This document shows, piece by piece, positions 35,024 through 43,546 of a stretch of 64,000 nucleotides of DNA. Below the pieces are notes generated by a model. The model was given only the letters and a program-made list of their open reading frames with translations. It did no database searches and was not told the DNA's origin. This stretch comes from Ruminococcus_G sp050944435. GTDB taxonomy: Bacteria > Bacillota > Clostridia > Lachnospirales > Lachnospiraceae. A program made the position numbers and the translations under genes. The DNA lies in NCBI GenBank assembly GCA_050944435.1, contig JBMNRB010000007.1, positions 79,279 through 143,278 of the forward strand, given 5' to 3'. Positions within the stretch are counted from its first letter, which is position 1. The number at the start of each line of letters is the position of its first letter.

Positions 35024-36955
35024 CTACTTTAATGTTACTGACGGAAATAATGTGGTATCCGTATGAGGTATGAAACAGGATGCAATAAATTCATCCATAT
35101 AAGTGGGAACTGCACTTAATTCCATATATGTCATATTGGCAGCAACTTCATAGGTTTTCTTTTCCGCTTCTGTGGACAGAAGCATTGCATACGCACCGGA
35201 AAGGGATGAATTCCCAATATAGTGGAATTTCTCCATGGGAATGTCAGGCAGCATGCCAATATTCACAGCGTTCTGCATATTAATTCCGCTTCCAATACCG
35301 CCGGCTACATAAACATCCTCCACCATAGTTATATCAAATCCAAGAGAATCCAGCATCGTACGGACCGCAGAGAAAATTGCTCCCTTGGCGCGAATAAAAT
35401 TATCAATATCCACCTCTGTGATTTCAATATCTTTCACAGAAGCCGCCTCTTCCTGGAAAGCGAGCACATAACTGCCCATACCGTATTTATCATGGCGAAT
35501 ACGTTTGCCTTCCCGAATGAACTTTCCTTTGGGGTTAATAATTCCGCAGCGATACAGCTCGCTGATCACATCAATAATGCCGGATCCGCATAATCCAACA
35601 GGTTTTTCCCCTTCTTTCCCGATCACATCGAAGGAAGGCTCCATCGTATCCTTATCGATTACACAGGCCTCTATGGCCCCGTCTGTGGCACGCATACCGC
35701 AGCTGATATCGCCGCCTTCAAAGGCCGGACCCGCTGAACATGCACAGCTCATCATAAATTCTGAATTGCCAAATACAAGCTCACCGTTGGTACCCAGATC
35801 GATAAACAGAGAAAACTCCGGACGGTTCCAGATCATACTTACCAGAGTACCCGCCGTGATATCGCCACCCACATAACTTCCGATATTGGGTGCAACGATA
35901 ATGTGAGCATCCGGATTAATATGAATATCCAGATCCGAAGCAAAGAAGGAGTTTGTCTTAAAGAAAGCGGGGATATAAGGCTCCATTCTGAGATGATCCG
36001 CGTTGATACCGGAAAACAGATGATTCATCGTGGTATTCCCCGCCACACACATCCGATAGATATGTCTGGCATCAAATCCGCTGGTACGACACATCTGTTC
36101 AATCATCGGATTAATTGTTTCCTGTATCACCGCATCCTGCAGCCGCTGCTGTCCTCCTGGTTTTGTGGACTCGATTATACGGTTGATAACGTCCGCACCA
36201 TACCGTATCTGTCCGTTTCCGCTGGAAGCTTTTCCAATAATTTCTCCCGTTTCCATATTGATGATCAGACCTGACACCGTCGTTGTTCCGATATCAATAG
36301 CCAGACCGCCAATCACTACATCTGCATCTTTTTCATAAATGTCATAAACAAACACATGACCATTTGCAGCTGTACGAATAACGCACTGCACATCAAAATT
36401 ACTGCTGCGCAGAACATCCGGCAGTCTTCTCATCACATAATAAGGCAGGCTGATCACATCTGTGTTCAGCTCTTTTTTCAACGCACGAATCAGTCTCTCG
36501 TTATCCGGCATGGTATCATCCAGCGACGGCACATCCATCGTTACTCTGACTGTCCGAAGACTATTGTGCAGAGCAATGCCAGCCTCTTCCAGACCCTGTT
36601 TCGTTTTTTCAAAAATGGCGACCTCATCTGGTGAACTTAAATCCGCAACTTTCATTCTGCTTCGATACGCCGAAGCAATATCCGGAACCAGTACTTCCAC
36701 ATCTGCCTCAACCGTACTTACACAGGCCAACCGCCAACCCTGCTCGTACTCTTCATCTGAAATATGGCGGGTTTTCTTGGATTCCAGTTCACCGCCTACC
36801 AGCTTTACACGACACTTCCCGCAGGAAGCATTGCCGGAACAGGGAGCATCGATAGCTACATTTGTTTTTCTTGCTACCTCAAGAAGGTTTTCACCGGAAG
36901 TGGCGAAGGTTTCCACCGCTTCGCCACTTTCAAACTTAAAAGTTACTTTGAACAT
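35024..36955 (-). CDS. acsV: Corrinoid activation/regeneration protein AcsV (RACo type)
   Basis: Re-reduces the inactive Co(II) form of the corrinoid iron-sulfur protein in an ATP-dependent way. The 643 residues have an N-terminal plant-type [2Fe-2S] domain (C39, C45, C48, C78) and an ASKHA-type ATPase region with GGLAIDIGTTTVSGLII, VAGNTTMNHLF, FIDLGTNGELV and VAGGIGSG. It sits between acsE and the DUF3786 gene. Length and order match RACo proteins of acetogens. Confidence 0.94.
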   Translation of the reverse strand: MFKVTFKFESGEAVETFATSGENLLEVARKTNVAIDAPCSGNASCGKCRVKLVGGELESKKTRHISDEEYEQGWRLACVSTVEADVEVLVPDIASAYRSRMKVADLSSPDEVAIFEKTKQGLEEAGIALHNSLRTVRVTMDVPSLDDTMPDNERLIRALKKELNTDVISLPYYVMRRLPDVLRSSNFDVQCVIRTAANGHVFVYDIYEKDADVVIGGLAIDIGTTTVSGLIINMETGEIIGKASSGNGQIRYGADVINRIIESTKPGGQQRLQDAVIQETINPMIEQMCRTSGFDARHIYRMCVAGNTTMNHLFSGINADHLRMEPYIPAFFKTNSFFASDLDIHINPDAHIIVAPNIGSYVGGDITAGTLVSMIWNRPEFSLFIDLGTNGELVFGNSEFMMSCACSAGPAFEGGDISCGMRATDGAIEACVIDKDTMEPSFDVIGKEGEKPVGLCGSGIIDVISELYRCGIINPKGKFIREGKRIRHDKYGMGSYVLAFQEEAASVKDIEITEVDIDNFIRAKGAIFSAVRTMLDSLGFDITMVEDVYVAGGIGSGINMQNAVNIGMLPDIPMEKFHYIGNSSLSGAYAMLLSTEAEKKTYEVAANMTYMELSAVPTYMDEFIASCFIPHTDTTLFPSVTLK

Positions 36956-36979
36956 AAGATTCAGCCTCTTAACTACTGA

Positions 36980-37765
36980 TTACAGTTCCAGGTAAGAATC
37001 TGCGTACAGAGTATTGTTCTTAAATACATCACAGGACTTGATGGTTTCCATCAGTCTCTGATCACAGGGATTTACAATTGCTGAAGTAAGACCCTGCATC
37101 ATACACATAGCAACTAAAGCTGCATCCATGATCGGTCTGATGTGTTTCGGCATACCGTTAGAGTTGTTGGAAAGACCGCCGGTTGAGTTCAGGCCCATAT
37201 CGCTGAACATTTTGATAGCTTCCAGAACTTCCATCTGTTTGTCCTGCATACCTTTTACTACTACGAACAACGGGTCAAACCACAGATCTGTGGGCTCCAT
37301 GCCCAGCATCATACCATGCTCAAGCATTGTCTGGCAGTGTACCATACGCTCGTCATTGTCTGCAGCGATCGGTCCATTGGAGCAAAGAGCGATAACGATT
37401 GCATCGTTTGCTGCAGCCAGATCGATATAGCTGATTCTGTCGCCTGCATCTGCAGAGTTAACAATGGGTTTTCCTTTTGCTCTGTTGTATACAGCGATAC
37501 CAGCTTCGATAGCTGCTTTATTCGCTGTATCCAATGCCAGGGGAACATTGTCGAAGTTTTCCTGAAGCAGTTTAACCGCCCACTGCATCAGTTCCGGTCC
37601 GTCACTTTCAGCCGGTCCAATATTAACATCCAGATATGTTGCGCCGGCATCCAGCTGCTCTTTAGCACGTTTCAGAATGGCTTCCGGGTTGCGTGTAGCA
37701 AAAGCTTCTTTGATTGCCGGTGAAATACAGTGAATTCTTTCCCCAATAGTTACAAATTTTGCCAT
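36980..37765 (-). CDS. acsE: Methyltetrahydrofolate:corrinoid iron-sulfur protein methyltransferase AcsE
   Basis: Moves the methyl group from methyl-THF to Co(I) of the corrinoid Fe-S protein. The 261-residue pterin-binding TIM barrel shows FVTIGERIHCISPAI, GATYLDVNIGPAESDG, PLALDTANKAAIEAG, NSADAGDRISY and TGGLSNNSNGMP, the pterin and acid-catalysis segments of MeTr. It follows acsC by 87 bases, a gap that holds a strong hairpin. Confidence 0.96.
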   Translation of the reverse strand: MAKFVTIGERIHCISPAIKEAFATRNPEAILKRAKEQLDAGATYLDVNIGPAESDGPELMQWAVKLLQENFDNVPLALDTANKAAIEAGIAVYNRAKGKPIVNSADAGDRISYIDLAAANDAIVIALCSNGPIAADNDERMVHCQTMLEHGMMLGMEPTDLWFDPLFVVVKGMQDKQMEVLEAIKMFSDMGLNSTGGLSNNSNGMPKHIRPIMDAALVAMCMMQGLTSAIVNPCDQRLMETIKSCDVFKNNTLYADSYLEL

Positions 37766-37801
37766 GTTTTTTCTCCTTTTCTCATTACCTTTTTATCTTA
37801 T

Positions 37802-37832
37802 AAAAGGAGGCTTTATAAAAAAACCTCCTTTT
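37802..37832 (-). other. Intercistronic hairpin between acsC and acsE
   Basis: AAAAGGAGG (37802-37810) and CCTCCTTTT (37824-37832) form a nine-base-pair stem with an A-rich (minus: T-rich) loop. It may be a leaky terminator or an mRNA processing site that lowers acsE relative to acsC. One arm resembles a ribosome binding site but has no start codon nearby. Confidence 0.5.
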
Positions 37833-37852
37833 TCATCCAGCGGTAACGCTGA

Positions 37853-39211
37853 TTATAACTGGCCGTTCTCCTTCATATCTTTCAGGAATTTAACCAGCTG
37901 AACTGCTTCGTTAGGAGCAACGATGATTTCCCAATCCGGTAATTTAGCTTCCAGATCACCTTTCAGTACGGCAACTTTACCAGGAATGATCAGTTTTCTG
38001 GATTTAATCTTGTCTGCTACATTCTCAGTAATGAACTTGGCGATAGAGGAAGAAGAAAGTTTTCCTGCTGCCCAAGCAGTCAGTACGGAAAGTCCGCCTG
38101 CATCACTGATGATCATATTAATGGGTACGCCTGATCTTTCCAGCTCTCCAGAAACAAGGAAATATGTAAGAGCGAAGTCAACAGTTGTCAGACAGATAGA
38201 ATTCTCATCTGCTCCGTTCAGCGGATAAATACCTGTGTCAACTGTCATCGGTTTCTGCGGGTCAGTAAATACGTTCTGACGCAGACCAAACAGAGGCAGA
38301 GCTTCTGCATATCCCAGCTCTTCCATAACAACGATTGAACCATATTTCATGGTAAATACAGAAGCCAGCGCTTCCTGCATATATTTATCGCCTTTTGCTA
38401 TTTTAACCAGATTTACGATGGACGGATATCCAAATGTTCTGTCTTCATCTTTCAGAGCTGCACGTCTTACTTTTACAGCATTTGCAAAAGTATCTTTGAT
38501 CGTTGCGCCTGTTACGTCAAGAACCAGTTCTTTGTTATCCAGTTTCTCCAGTGCCGCTACTGTATCATACAGTTCGTTAAGATCTGCTCCGGAAACACCC
38601 AGTACTACGCCTGCTTCTTTTGCTACTGCGCTCATGGCTTCATAGTTGGAAGCATTCGCACCGTTCAATACCGGTTTTCCGTCTTTGCATTCTGCAAGAG
38701 CTGCCTTTGCAACTTCCACATCATCGCATCCCAGTACAAGAGTTTTGCCTGTTGCTGCTGCTTTTTTCACCAGTGCAACGTATTTATCTGCTCCAGATGC
38801 TGCGTCATAGTTTACATAAACCATTTCCACATGCATTCTTTCACCGATACGTTCATAATCTACTGCCGGGATAGCTGCGATTTTTGCATCGATTTCAGCA
38901 TCATCCATGCAGCTGCAAAGAGCCACTGCATATCTTGTTTTGCTCACAAAAGTTTTTTCATGTCTGTAGAGAACTGTTTCTCCACCCAGAGTATATTCAC
39001 CTTCGCCAGTTCCAACTTTAACTGTTTTCATTGGCGGAGCTGTAGCTGCTGCCAGGGAAGCCAGAGCTTCTTCTGACATGTACGGGCAGGCAGAAATATC
39101 AACTGCACCCTGAGCAACTTTCATTGAGAAAGCCATACATGTAGGGCTGCCGCACTCCTTACAGTTTTTCTTTGGTGTCATTTTAAATATCTGAATACCT
39201 GATAATGCCAT
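37853..39211 (-). CDS. acsC: Corrinoid iron-sulfur protein large subunit AcsC
   Basis: Carries the corrinoid and the low-potential [4Fe-4S] cluster of the methyl carrier between AcsE and acetyl-CoA synthase. The 452 residues begin with a cluster motif using C17, C20, C25 and C42 (NCKECGSPTCMAF...SACPYM). A TIM barrel and a C-terminal cobamide-binding domain follow. No DxHxxG box is present, consistent with base-off corrinoid binding in this family. It forms a heterodimer with AcsD, encoded just upstream. Confidence 0.96.
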   Translation of the reverse strand: MALSGIQIFKMTPKKNCKECGSPTCMAFSMKVAQGAVDISACPYMSEEALASLAAATAPPMKTVKVGTGEGEYTLGGETVLYRHEKTFVSKTRYAVALCSCMDDAEIDAKIAAIPAVDYERIGERMHVEMVYVNYDAASGADKYVALVKKAAATGKTLVLGCDDVEVAKAALAECKDGKPVLNGANASNYEAMSAVAKEAGVVLGVSGADLNELYDTVAALEKLDNKELVLDVTGATIKDTFANAVKVRRAALKDEDRTFGYPSIVNLVKIAKGDKYMQEALASVFTMKYGSIVVMEELGYAEALPLFGLRQNVFTDPQKPMTVDTGIYPLNGADENSICLTTVDFALTYFLVSGELERSGVPINMIISDAGGLSVLTAWAAGKLSSSSIAKFITENVADKIKSRKLIIPGKVAVLKGDLEAKLPDWEIIVAPNEAVQLVKFLKDMKENGQL

Positions 39212-39239
39212 GTTTCTTTATCCTCCTGTTTTTATATGA

Positions 39240-40181
39240 TTATACTAATTCTTTAATCATTTTTGAAATAGTTGCAACGGACTGAGGATGTTGTAAAACT
39301 ACAGCATTAGATCCGGATACCAGGTCAGCTGCCGCTGTCATGATTTCCATGGAGATTCCTCTTTCCTCTCTGGAGCCCCATTCCGGTGAATCTTCTTCTG
39401 AAGACATAGACTCTTTTACATTCCAGGTCTCGGAAGCAACCGGTGTAAGGATCGGCATCTGCAGCATAGCGTCATCCTGAGATAATGCTGCGGCTTTGAT
39501 TCTGTCCATTGTAGAAACTACATACTCATAACCGTAACCAACGGTTGCAGTACCAACGTTCATAACAATGCTTTCCGGTTTTACACCAAGCTGAGTGGTT
39601 ACCACGTTCAGCTGTTTTGCCAGGTTGATATCAACGGCAGATTCAGCACCCAATTTCTGATTGTATGCAAGTCCTGCTGCTGCTCCAATAGCTTTGTAGT
39701 TTTCTTCTTTTGCCGGCATAATCACTACGTTTTTGCCCTGCAGAGCTTCTGCAACCTTGGGAAGCAGTTCTGCGTCTTTTTCAACATTCTTACATCCTGC
39801 AACTACCAGCGGAGCATCGATTGCATCTGCAACTTCTTTTACAACTGCAACCAGATCTTCAACAGATTTATTTTCACCGTTGGGATCTCCGCCTTCCAGA
39901 CTCAGGTAAACAAAATCAGCACCTTCCATTGCAGCTGCTTTCTTAGCCATATCTGCCATAGATGCGCCTTCACCATAGTATGCGATTAACTCTGGTGTTG
40001 CATTGATCAGGCCCATATCTGTAATTTCCACACCTACTTTCGGTGCGTTTTCGATGGGTCCGTCAAATGTGTAGAAGGGAAATACACTTTCTCCTCCTAA
40101 TTTGATTGCTTTGTCTCCGCATCCAATCTCAACGGTTTTGATGGATGCATTAAACTTTTGTGGTTTAAAATTAAACGGCAT
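39240..40181 (-). CDS. acsD: Corrinoid iron-sulfur protein small subunit AcsD
   Basis: A TIM-barrel partner of AcsC in the methyl carrier. The frame opens at 40220, but the ATG at 40181 follows AAGGAGG by eight bases and gives the typical start PFNFKPQKFNASIKTVEIG. Other family segments are YLSLEGGDPNGENKSVEDL and MNVGTATVGYGYEYV. The product is 313 residues. It is separated from acsB by an unusual 416-base gap. Confidence 0.96.
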   Translation of the reverse strand: MPFNFKPQKFNASIKTVEIGCGDKAIKLGGESVFPFYTFDGPIENAPKVGVEITDMGLINATPELIAYYGEGASMADMAKKAAAMEGADFVYLSLEGGDPNGENKSVEDLVAVVKEVADAIDAPLVVAGCKNVEKDAELLPKVAEALQGKNVVIMPAKEENYKAIGAAAGLAYNQKLGAESAVDINLAKQLNVVTTQLGVKPESIVMNVGTATVGYGYEYVVSTMDRIKAAALSQDDAMLQMPILTPVASETWNVKESMSSEEDSPEWGSREERGISMEIMTAAADLVSGSNAVVLQHPQSVATISKMIKELV

Positions 40182-40267
40182 TCCATTAGCCTCCTTATAA
40201 ATTTTTCTATAATTATACAATATAATTATTGAATTTTCTACCCCCTGACGGGGATATCTTCATGAAC

Positions 40268-40299
40268 ACCGCCCCGGTCAATCTCTTTCCCGGGGTGGT
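40268..40299 (-). other. GC-rich hairpin between acsB and acsD
   Basis: ACCGCCCCGG (40268-40277) pairs with CCGGGGTGGT (40290-40299), ten pairs with one G-T. No T run follows on the minus strand, so it is not a clear terminator for acsB. It could stabilise or process the transcript between the two cistrons. Confidence 0.5.
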
Positions 40300-40372
40300 A
40301 TTTTCCATTTTTTCGCACAGGGAGCTTCCTCTTTTATCCCCCTATACCGGTGCATTCAAAAGCATCAGGCAT

Positions 40373-40523
40373 GCTCCCAATGCCACGCTGTACTCATATG
40401 GGTGCTTCGTCATTCATGAACGCCAACCTCAAAGCCTGACGTCCACCATAACGCACACCGCTTCCGCTCCGAATGCCACGCTCGAAGTCCACAGACTTCT
40501 CGCTATTCGTTGCACTCATATGG
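40373..40523. repeat. Imperfect direct repeat in the acsB-acsD gap
   Basis: Two segments read alike on the plus strand: GCTCCCAATGCCACGCTG then TACTCATATGGG (40373-40402), and GCTCCGAATGCCACGCT (40466-40482) then TGCACTCATATGGG (ending 40523). In the second, an extra piece with the palindrome GAAGTCcacaGACTTC (40484-40499) separates the two blocks. The gap of 416 bases holds no credible gene. It looks like a copy or remnant of an intergenic repeat family. Confidence 0.55.
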
Positions 40524-40597
40524 GCCGTCACAGCAGTACGCCTGCCTGCAAACAGTCAGCGTCCTGCTGTTTCCGTCCCGCATTCGTCGCTTATCGT

Positions 40598-42727
40598 TTA
40601 CATCATCGGGTCCATTCCAAGGGCCGGGTGGCCTTTCTCGGTCAGGAAAGCTACCAGTGTCTCGGGATCTTCCGCGATGGTCTCGTCACCGATCATATCG
40701 GTGAAGTTGTCAATACCGTACAGTTCTTTCGCTGTAGCGTTCAGTTTCTCTGCCACCTGATCCTTCAGCTCCTTGGGCATCCATACGATTCTCTGGATTC
40801 CGCCTTCTGCTTTCATGAACTTCTTGGAAGAGATGAACTGTTTGCCGTGGCCCATGAAGCCAGGTGTCTGCACACCACCGCCCGTCATGGAGGCCAGTTC
40901 CGGGAAGGTCATGCCCAGCGGGGTCATGCCTGCGTACTCACGGTTGGCGATACATACGCCGTTGGAGAAGGGCTCGATACCGCAGATACACTCAAAGCAT
41001 CCGCAGGAGGTCATCGGTTTCTCCATGATGGAGTACAGGGATACGTCTTCCAGAGCGCCCTGGGAGAACTTGCGTACCGCTTCGTTTACGTCTTCGTACT
41101 CGCCGATCCGCTCGTCGATTACTTTTTCTTTGGTGATTACCTGGCACGGTCCTGCCGGATCCAGCTCGTTGGTTGCCTTCGCGTCCAGCCAGGATACAGC
41201 ACCGCACAGGCCCAGACGTTCCGGTGTTACCACGCATACGTGGCTCGGGGAGAAGGCCTGGCACATGATACAGCTGTAGTATACGTCCACGGATTCATCT
41301 GTCATGGATCCGATTCTTTCATCTCTGTGGTTGAAGGCCGGAATCGCCAGTTCATGACGGATTCTCGTACAGTCTTCGTCGTTGGTGTAGATCTTCACCT
41401 GGCATTTATCCACTACGGCTTCAAATTCGCTCTTGATTCTCGCGTACAGCACCTCTGCCAGGTCTTTCGCGCGGAATCCTGCGTTGAAGGTGTCCTTGCT
41501 GATACGCAGACGGATCATATCCCTCTGTCCGGTATGCATTACCCCTTCGATGCAGTTTACGTAGTTGTGGAACTTACGCTCGAATACCGGTTCGAAATCC
41601 GGCTGCATGCTCTTTCCGGCCACTTCCACTACGTAAGCGATACTGTGCTTGCTGCCCACTTCGAATTCGTCGAAATCTTTTCCGATCAGCTCAAAGTGAT
41701 GGTCTTCCACTTCGGACATCTCTTTCGTCTGTACCAGCTCGCAGCAGTCCACTCTGGAACCGTCGAATTCCACCTGCATATCCCCTTTACGGATGATCTC
41801 TCCTTCGAATGCGCTGGCAAAGGCCACCGGGATATCGATCTTGGTGATCTTGATCTTGATGTTGCGGGCCTCCAGGGAGGTCGGGTTGAATTTACTTACG
41901 TCCTCCTGAACGATCAGGCTCTTCGGTACCCGGAAGATGTTTTCCGTCTCGTTGGTGATAACCGGGAAACCAAGGGCGATGGCGCCTGCGCCGGCTGCCA
42001 CGATCACATCATCCAGCGGTTTGAACGCGTTGACGAAGGCCGGTACACGCTCGAAGGTGTACTTCATCAGGCCTGCCGCGTCGCCCGGCTCGATGTTGCC
42101 GAAGATCAGGGCTGCACGTACCGCGATGGATACGGCATGAATTACACTGGTTACATCCTTGCCCAGCGGGATCACACGTACGTTGGCGCCGGTCTTGTAT
42201 CCGACTTCTGTACACTGGTCGATGATACCGCCTACCAGGGTTACCAGGATACCCTGTGCCTGGTAGCTCTTTACCAGCTCCACGCCTTCTTCCGCGGTGG
42301 GGGCTGCGCCCAGGATAACGGCTACGCCCGGGATGTCGCCGGTTACCAGCGGCACACCCAGCTCACGGATGGAAGCATCCGGAAGGTGGCCGTAGCAGGG
42401 CTCCTCATAGGGGGTGGCTCCGTCGATGTATTTCAGTACTTCGATGAACTCCGCGCACAGAGCGGTGGCCACACCGGACATGAACGCGTCGTTCAGGCGT
42501 TTCTCTCTGGTCATCAGGGTTTTCACCACGCCCAGCGCTTCTTTTAATTCTTTTAAGTTGGTTACTTTGGTTCCTGTTACTGCGTAGTAGCAGGGAAGGC
42601 TGTATGCTGTATTCGGGAAGCTGACTGCTTTGTCCTCGCCGTACTGGGCGATGGCGCCGTCGATGGCTCCCTCTGTCAGGCCGTATACAGCATCATTTCC
42701 ACTAAATACCCGTTCAAATAATGTCAC
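40598..42727 (-). CDS. acsB: Acetyl-CoA synthase AcsB (CODH/ACS alpha subunit)
   Basis: Builds acetyl-CoA from CO, a corrinoid-borne methyl group and CoA at the Ni-Ni-[4Fe-4S] A-cluster. The A-cluster ligands are all present and evenly offset from the Moorella enzyme: C486, C489, C498 and C508 for the cubane (SCIMCQAF, HVCVV, GLCGAV) and C575-G-C577 for the distal nickel (TSCGCFEC). The start is GTG at 42727, eight bases after AAAGGAGG; the open frame upstream to 42823 runs into cooC. The product is 709 residues, full length. By eye this gene is richer in GC than acsD or acsA, and its antisense frame stays open for over 2 kb. Confidence 0.97.
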   Translation of the reverse strand: MTLFERVFSGNDAVYGLTEGAIDGAIAQYGEDKAVSFPNTAYSLPCYYAVTGTKVTNLKELKEALGVVKTLMTREKRLNDAFMSGVATALCAEFIEVLKYIDGATPYEEPCYGHLPDASIRELGVPLVTGDIPGVAVILGAAPTAEEGVELVKSYQAQGILVTLVGGIIDQCTEVGYKTGANVRVIPLGKDVTSVIHAVSIAVRAALIFGNIEPGDAAGLMKYTFERVPAFVNAFKPLDDVIVAAGAGAIALGFPVITNETENIFRVPKSLIVQEDVSKFNPTSLEARNIKIKITKIDIPVAFASAFEGEIIRKGDMQVEFDGSRVDCCELVQTKEMSEVEDHHFELIGKDFDEFEVGSKHSIAYVVEVAGKSMQPDFEPVFERKFHNYVNCIEGVMHTGQRDMIRLRISKDTFNAGFRAKDLAEVLYARIKSEFEAVVDKCQVKIYTNDEDCTRIRHELAIPAFNHRDERIGSMTDESVDVYYSCIMCQAFSPSHVCVVTPERLGLCGAVSWLDAKATNELDPAGPCQVITKEKVIDERIGEYEDVNEAVRKFSQGALEDVSLYSIMEKPMTSCGCFECICGIEPFSNGVCIANREYAGMTPLGMTFPELASMTGGGVQTPGFMGHGKQFISSKKFMKAEGGIQRIVWMPKELKDQVAEKLNATAKELYGIDNFTDMIGDETIAEDPETLVAFLTEKGHPALGMDPMM

Positions 42728-42741
42728 TGTCTTTTCCTCCT

Positions 42742-43512
42742 TTAGGCAATCGTCGTATCGATTGTCTCTTTTATTTTTCTGATTTCGTCTGTTGCAGACT
42801 GACTGAAATCGTATGGGGAACATCCCTTGCGATCAGCATCTATTACTTCTGAATTATAGTGGACAAAACCCAGCAGGTCTTCGGCCGGAATCCGCTCTTT
42901 GATGAACTGTTCATCTTCCTCATCACGGACCTTATTGGCTACCACACGCACCTGGGAAACTCCCAGATCCTCTGCCAGACGTTTGACGTTACGGTAGGTC
43001 TGCACGCTCCTTGCTCCCGGTTCGATCACGACGATAAAACAATCCATGCCTTCCGTCGTTCCTCTTCCAAGATGCTCCAGTCCTGCCTCCATATCAAGGA
43101 TCACCACATCATCCCGTCTTAACACAAGGTTGCTGATGATCCGTTTCAGCATCACATGCTCCGGGCAGACGCATCCGCCGCCTCCCGTTTCCACGGTGCC
43201 CAGAACCAGCAGCCGCACACCGTTATGCAGCTTTCCGTACTTATCCGGAATGTCATCCACTTTGGGATTCAGTTTATAAAACTGATTGTCCGGAGTCGCC
43301 CCCGTCCTTTCCTCTACCAGTTTACGCATTCTGCTGATGGGAGTAATGCCGGCCAGTTCCTCCTCCGAAAAGCCCAGGGCCAGCCCCAGGTTTGCATCCG
43401 GATCCACATCTGCAGCCAGAACATGTCTTCCCTCATCTGCGTATAATCTGGCGAGTGTTGCAGAGATTGTTGTCTTGCCAACGCCGCCTTTTCCTGTTAC
43501 TGCAATTTTCAT
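42742..43512 (-). CDS. cooC: CooC-type nickel-insertion ATPase (first copy, next to acsB)
   Basis: A MinD-like ATPase that matures the nickel centres of CODH or ACS. The 256-residue protein has the deviant Walker A motif GKGGVGKTT, AADVDPDANLG, the metal-binding CxC in GGGGCVCPEHVM and VILDMEAGLEHLGRGT. Its place between acsA and acsB fits either enzyme as client (the ACS-linked form is also called AcsF). A second, clearly different copy lies upstream of acsA. Confidence 0.94.
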   Translation of the reverse strand: MKIAVTGKGGVGKTTISATLARLYADEGRHVLAADVDPDANLGLALGFSEEELAGITPISRMRKLVEERTGATPDNQFYKLNPKVDDIPDKYGKLHNGVRLLVLGTVETGGGGCVCPEHVMLKRIISNLVLRRDDVVILDMEAGLEHLGRGTTEGMDCFIVVIEPGARSVQTYRNVKRLAEDLGVSQVRVVANKVRDEEDEQFIKERIPAEDLLGFVHYNSEVIDADRKGCSPYDFSQSATDEIRKIKETIDTTIA

Positions 43513-43546
43513 GCTCTTTCATCCACCTTTTTGTTTCAATTATAAA

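Noticed and set aside
40229..42547. 772-codon open frame on the plus strand
   Set aside because: It is antisense to acsB, which has all A-cluster ligands, and its translation is rich in His, Cys and Arg with no recognisable domain. It reflects base composition of acsB.
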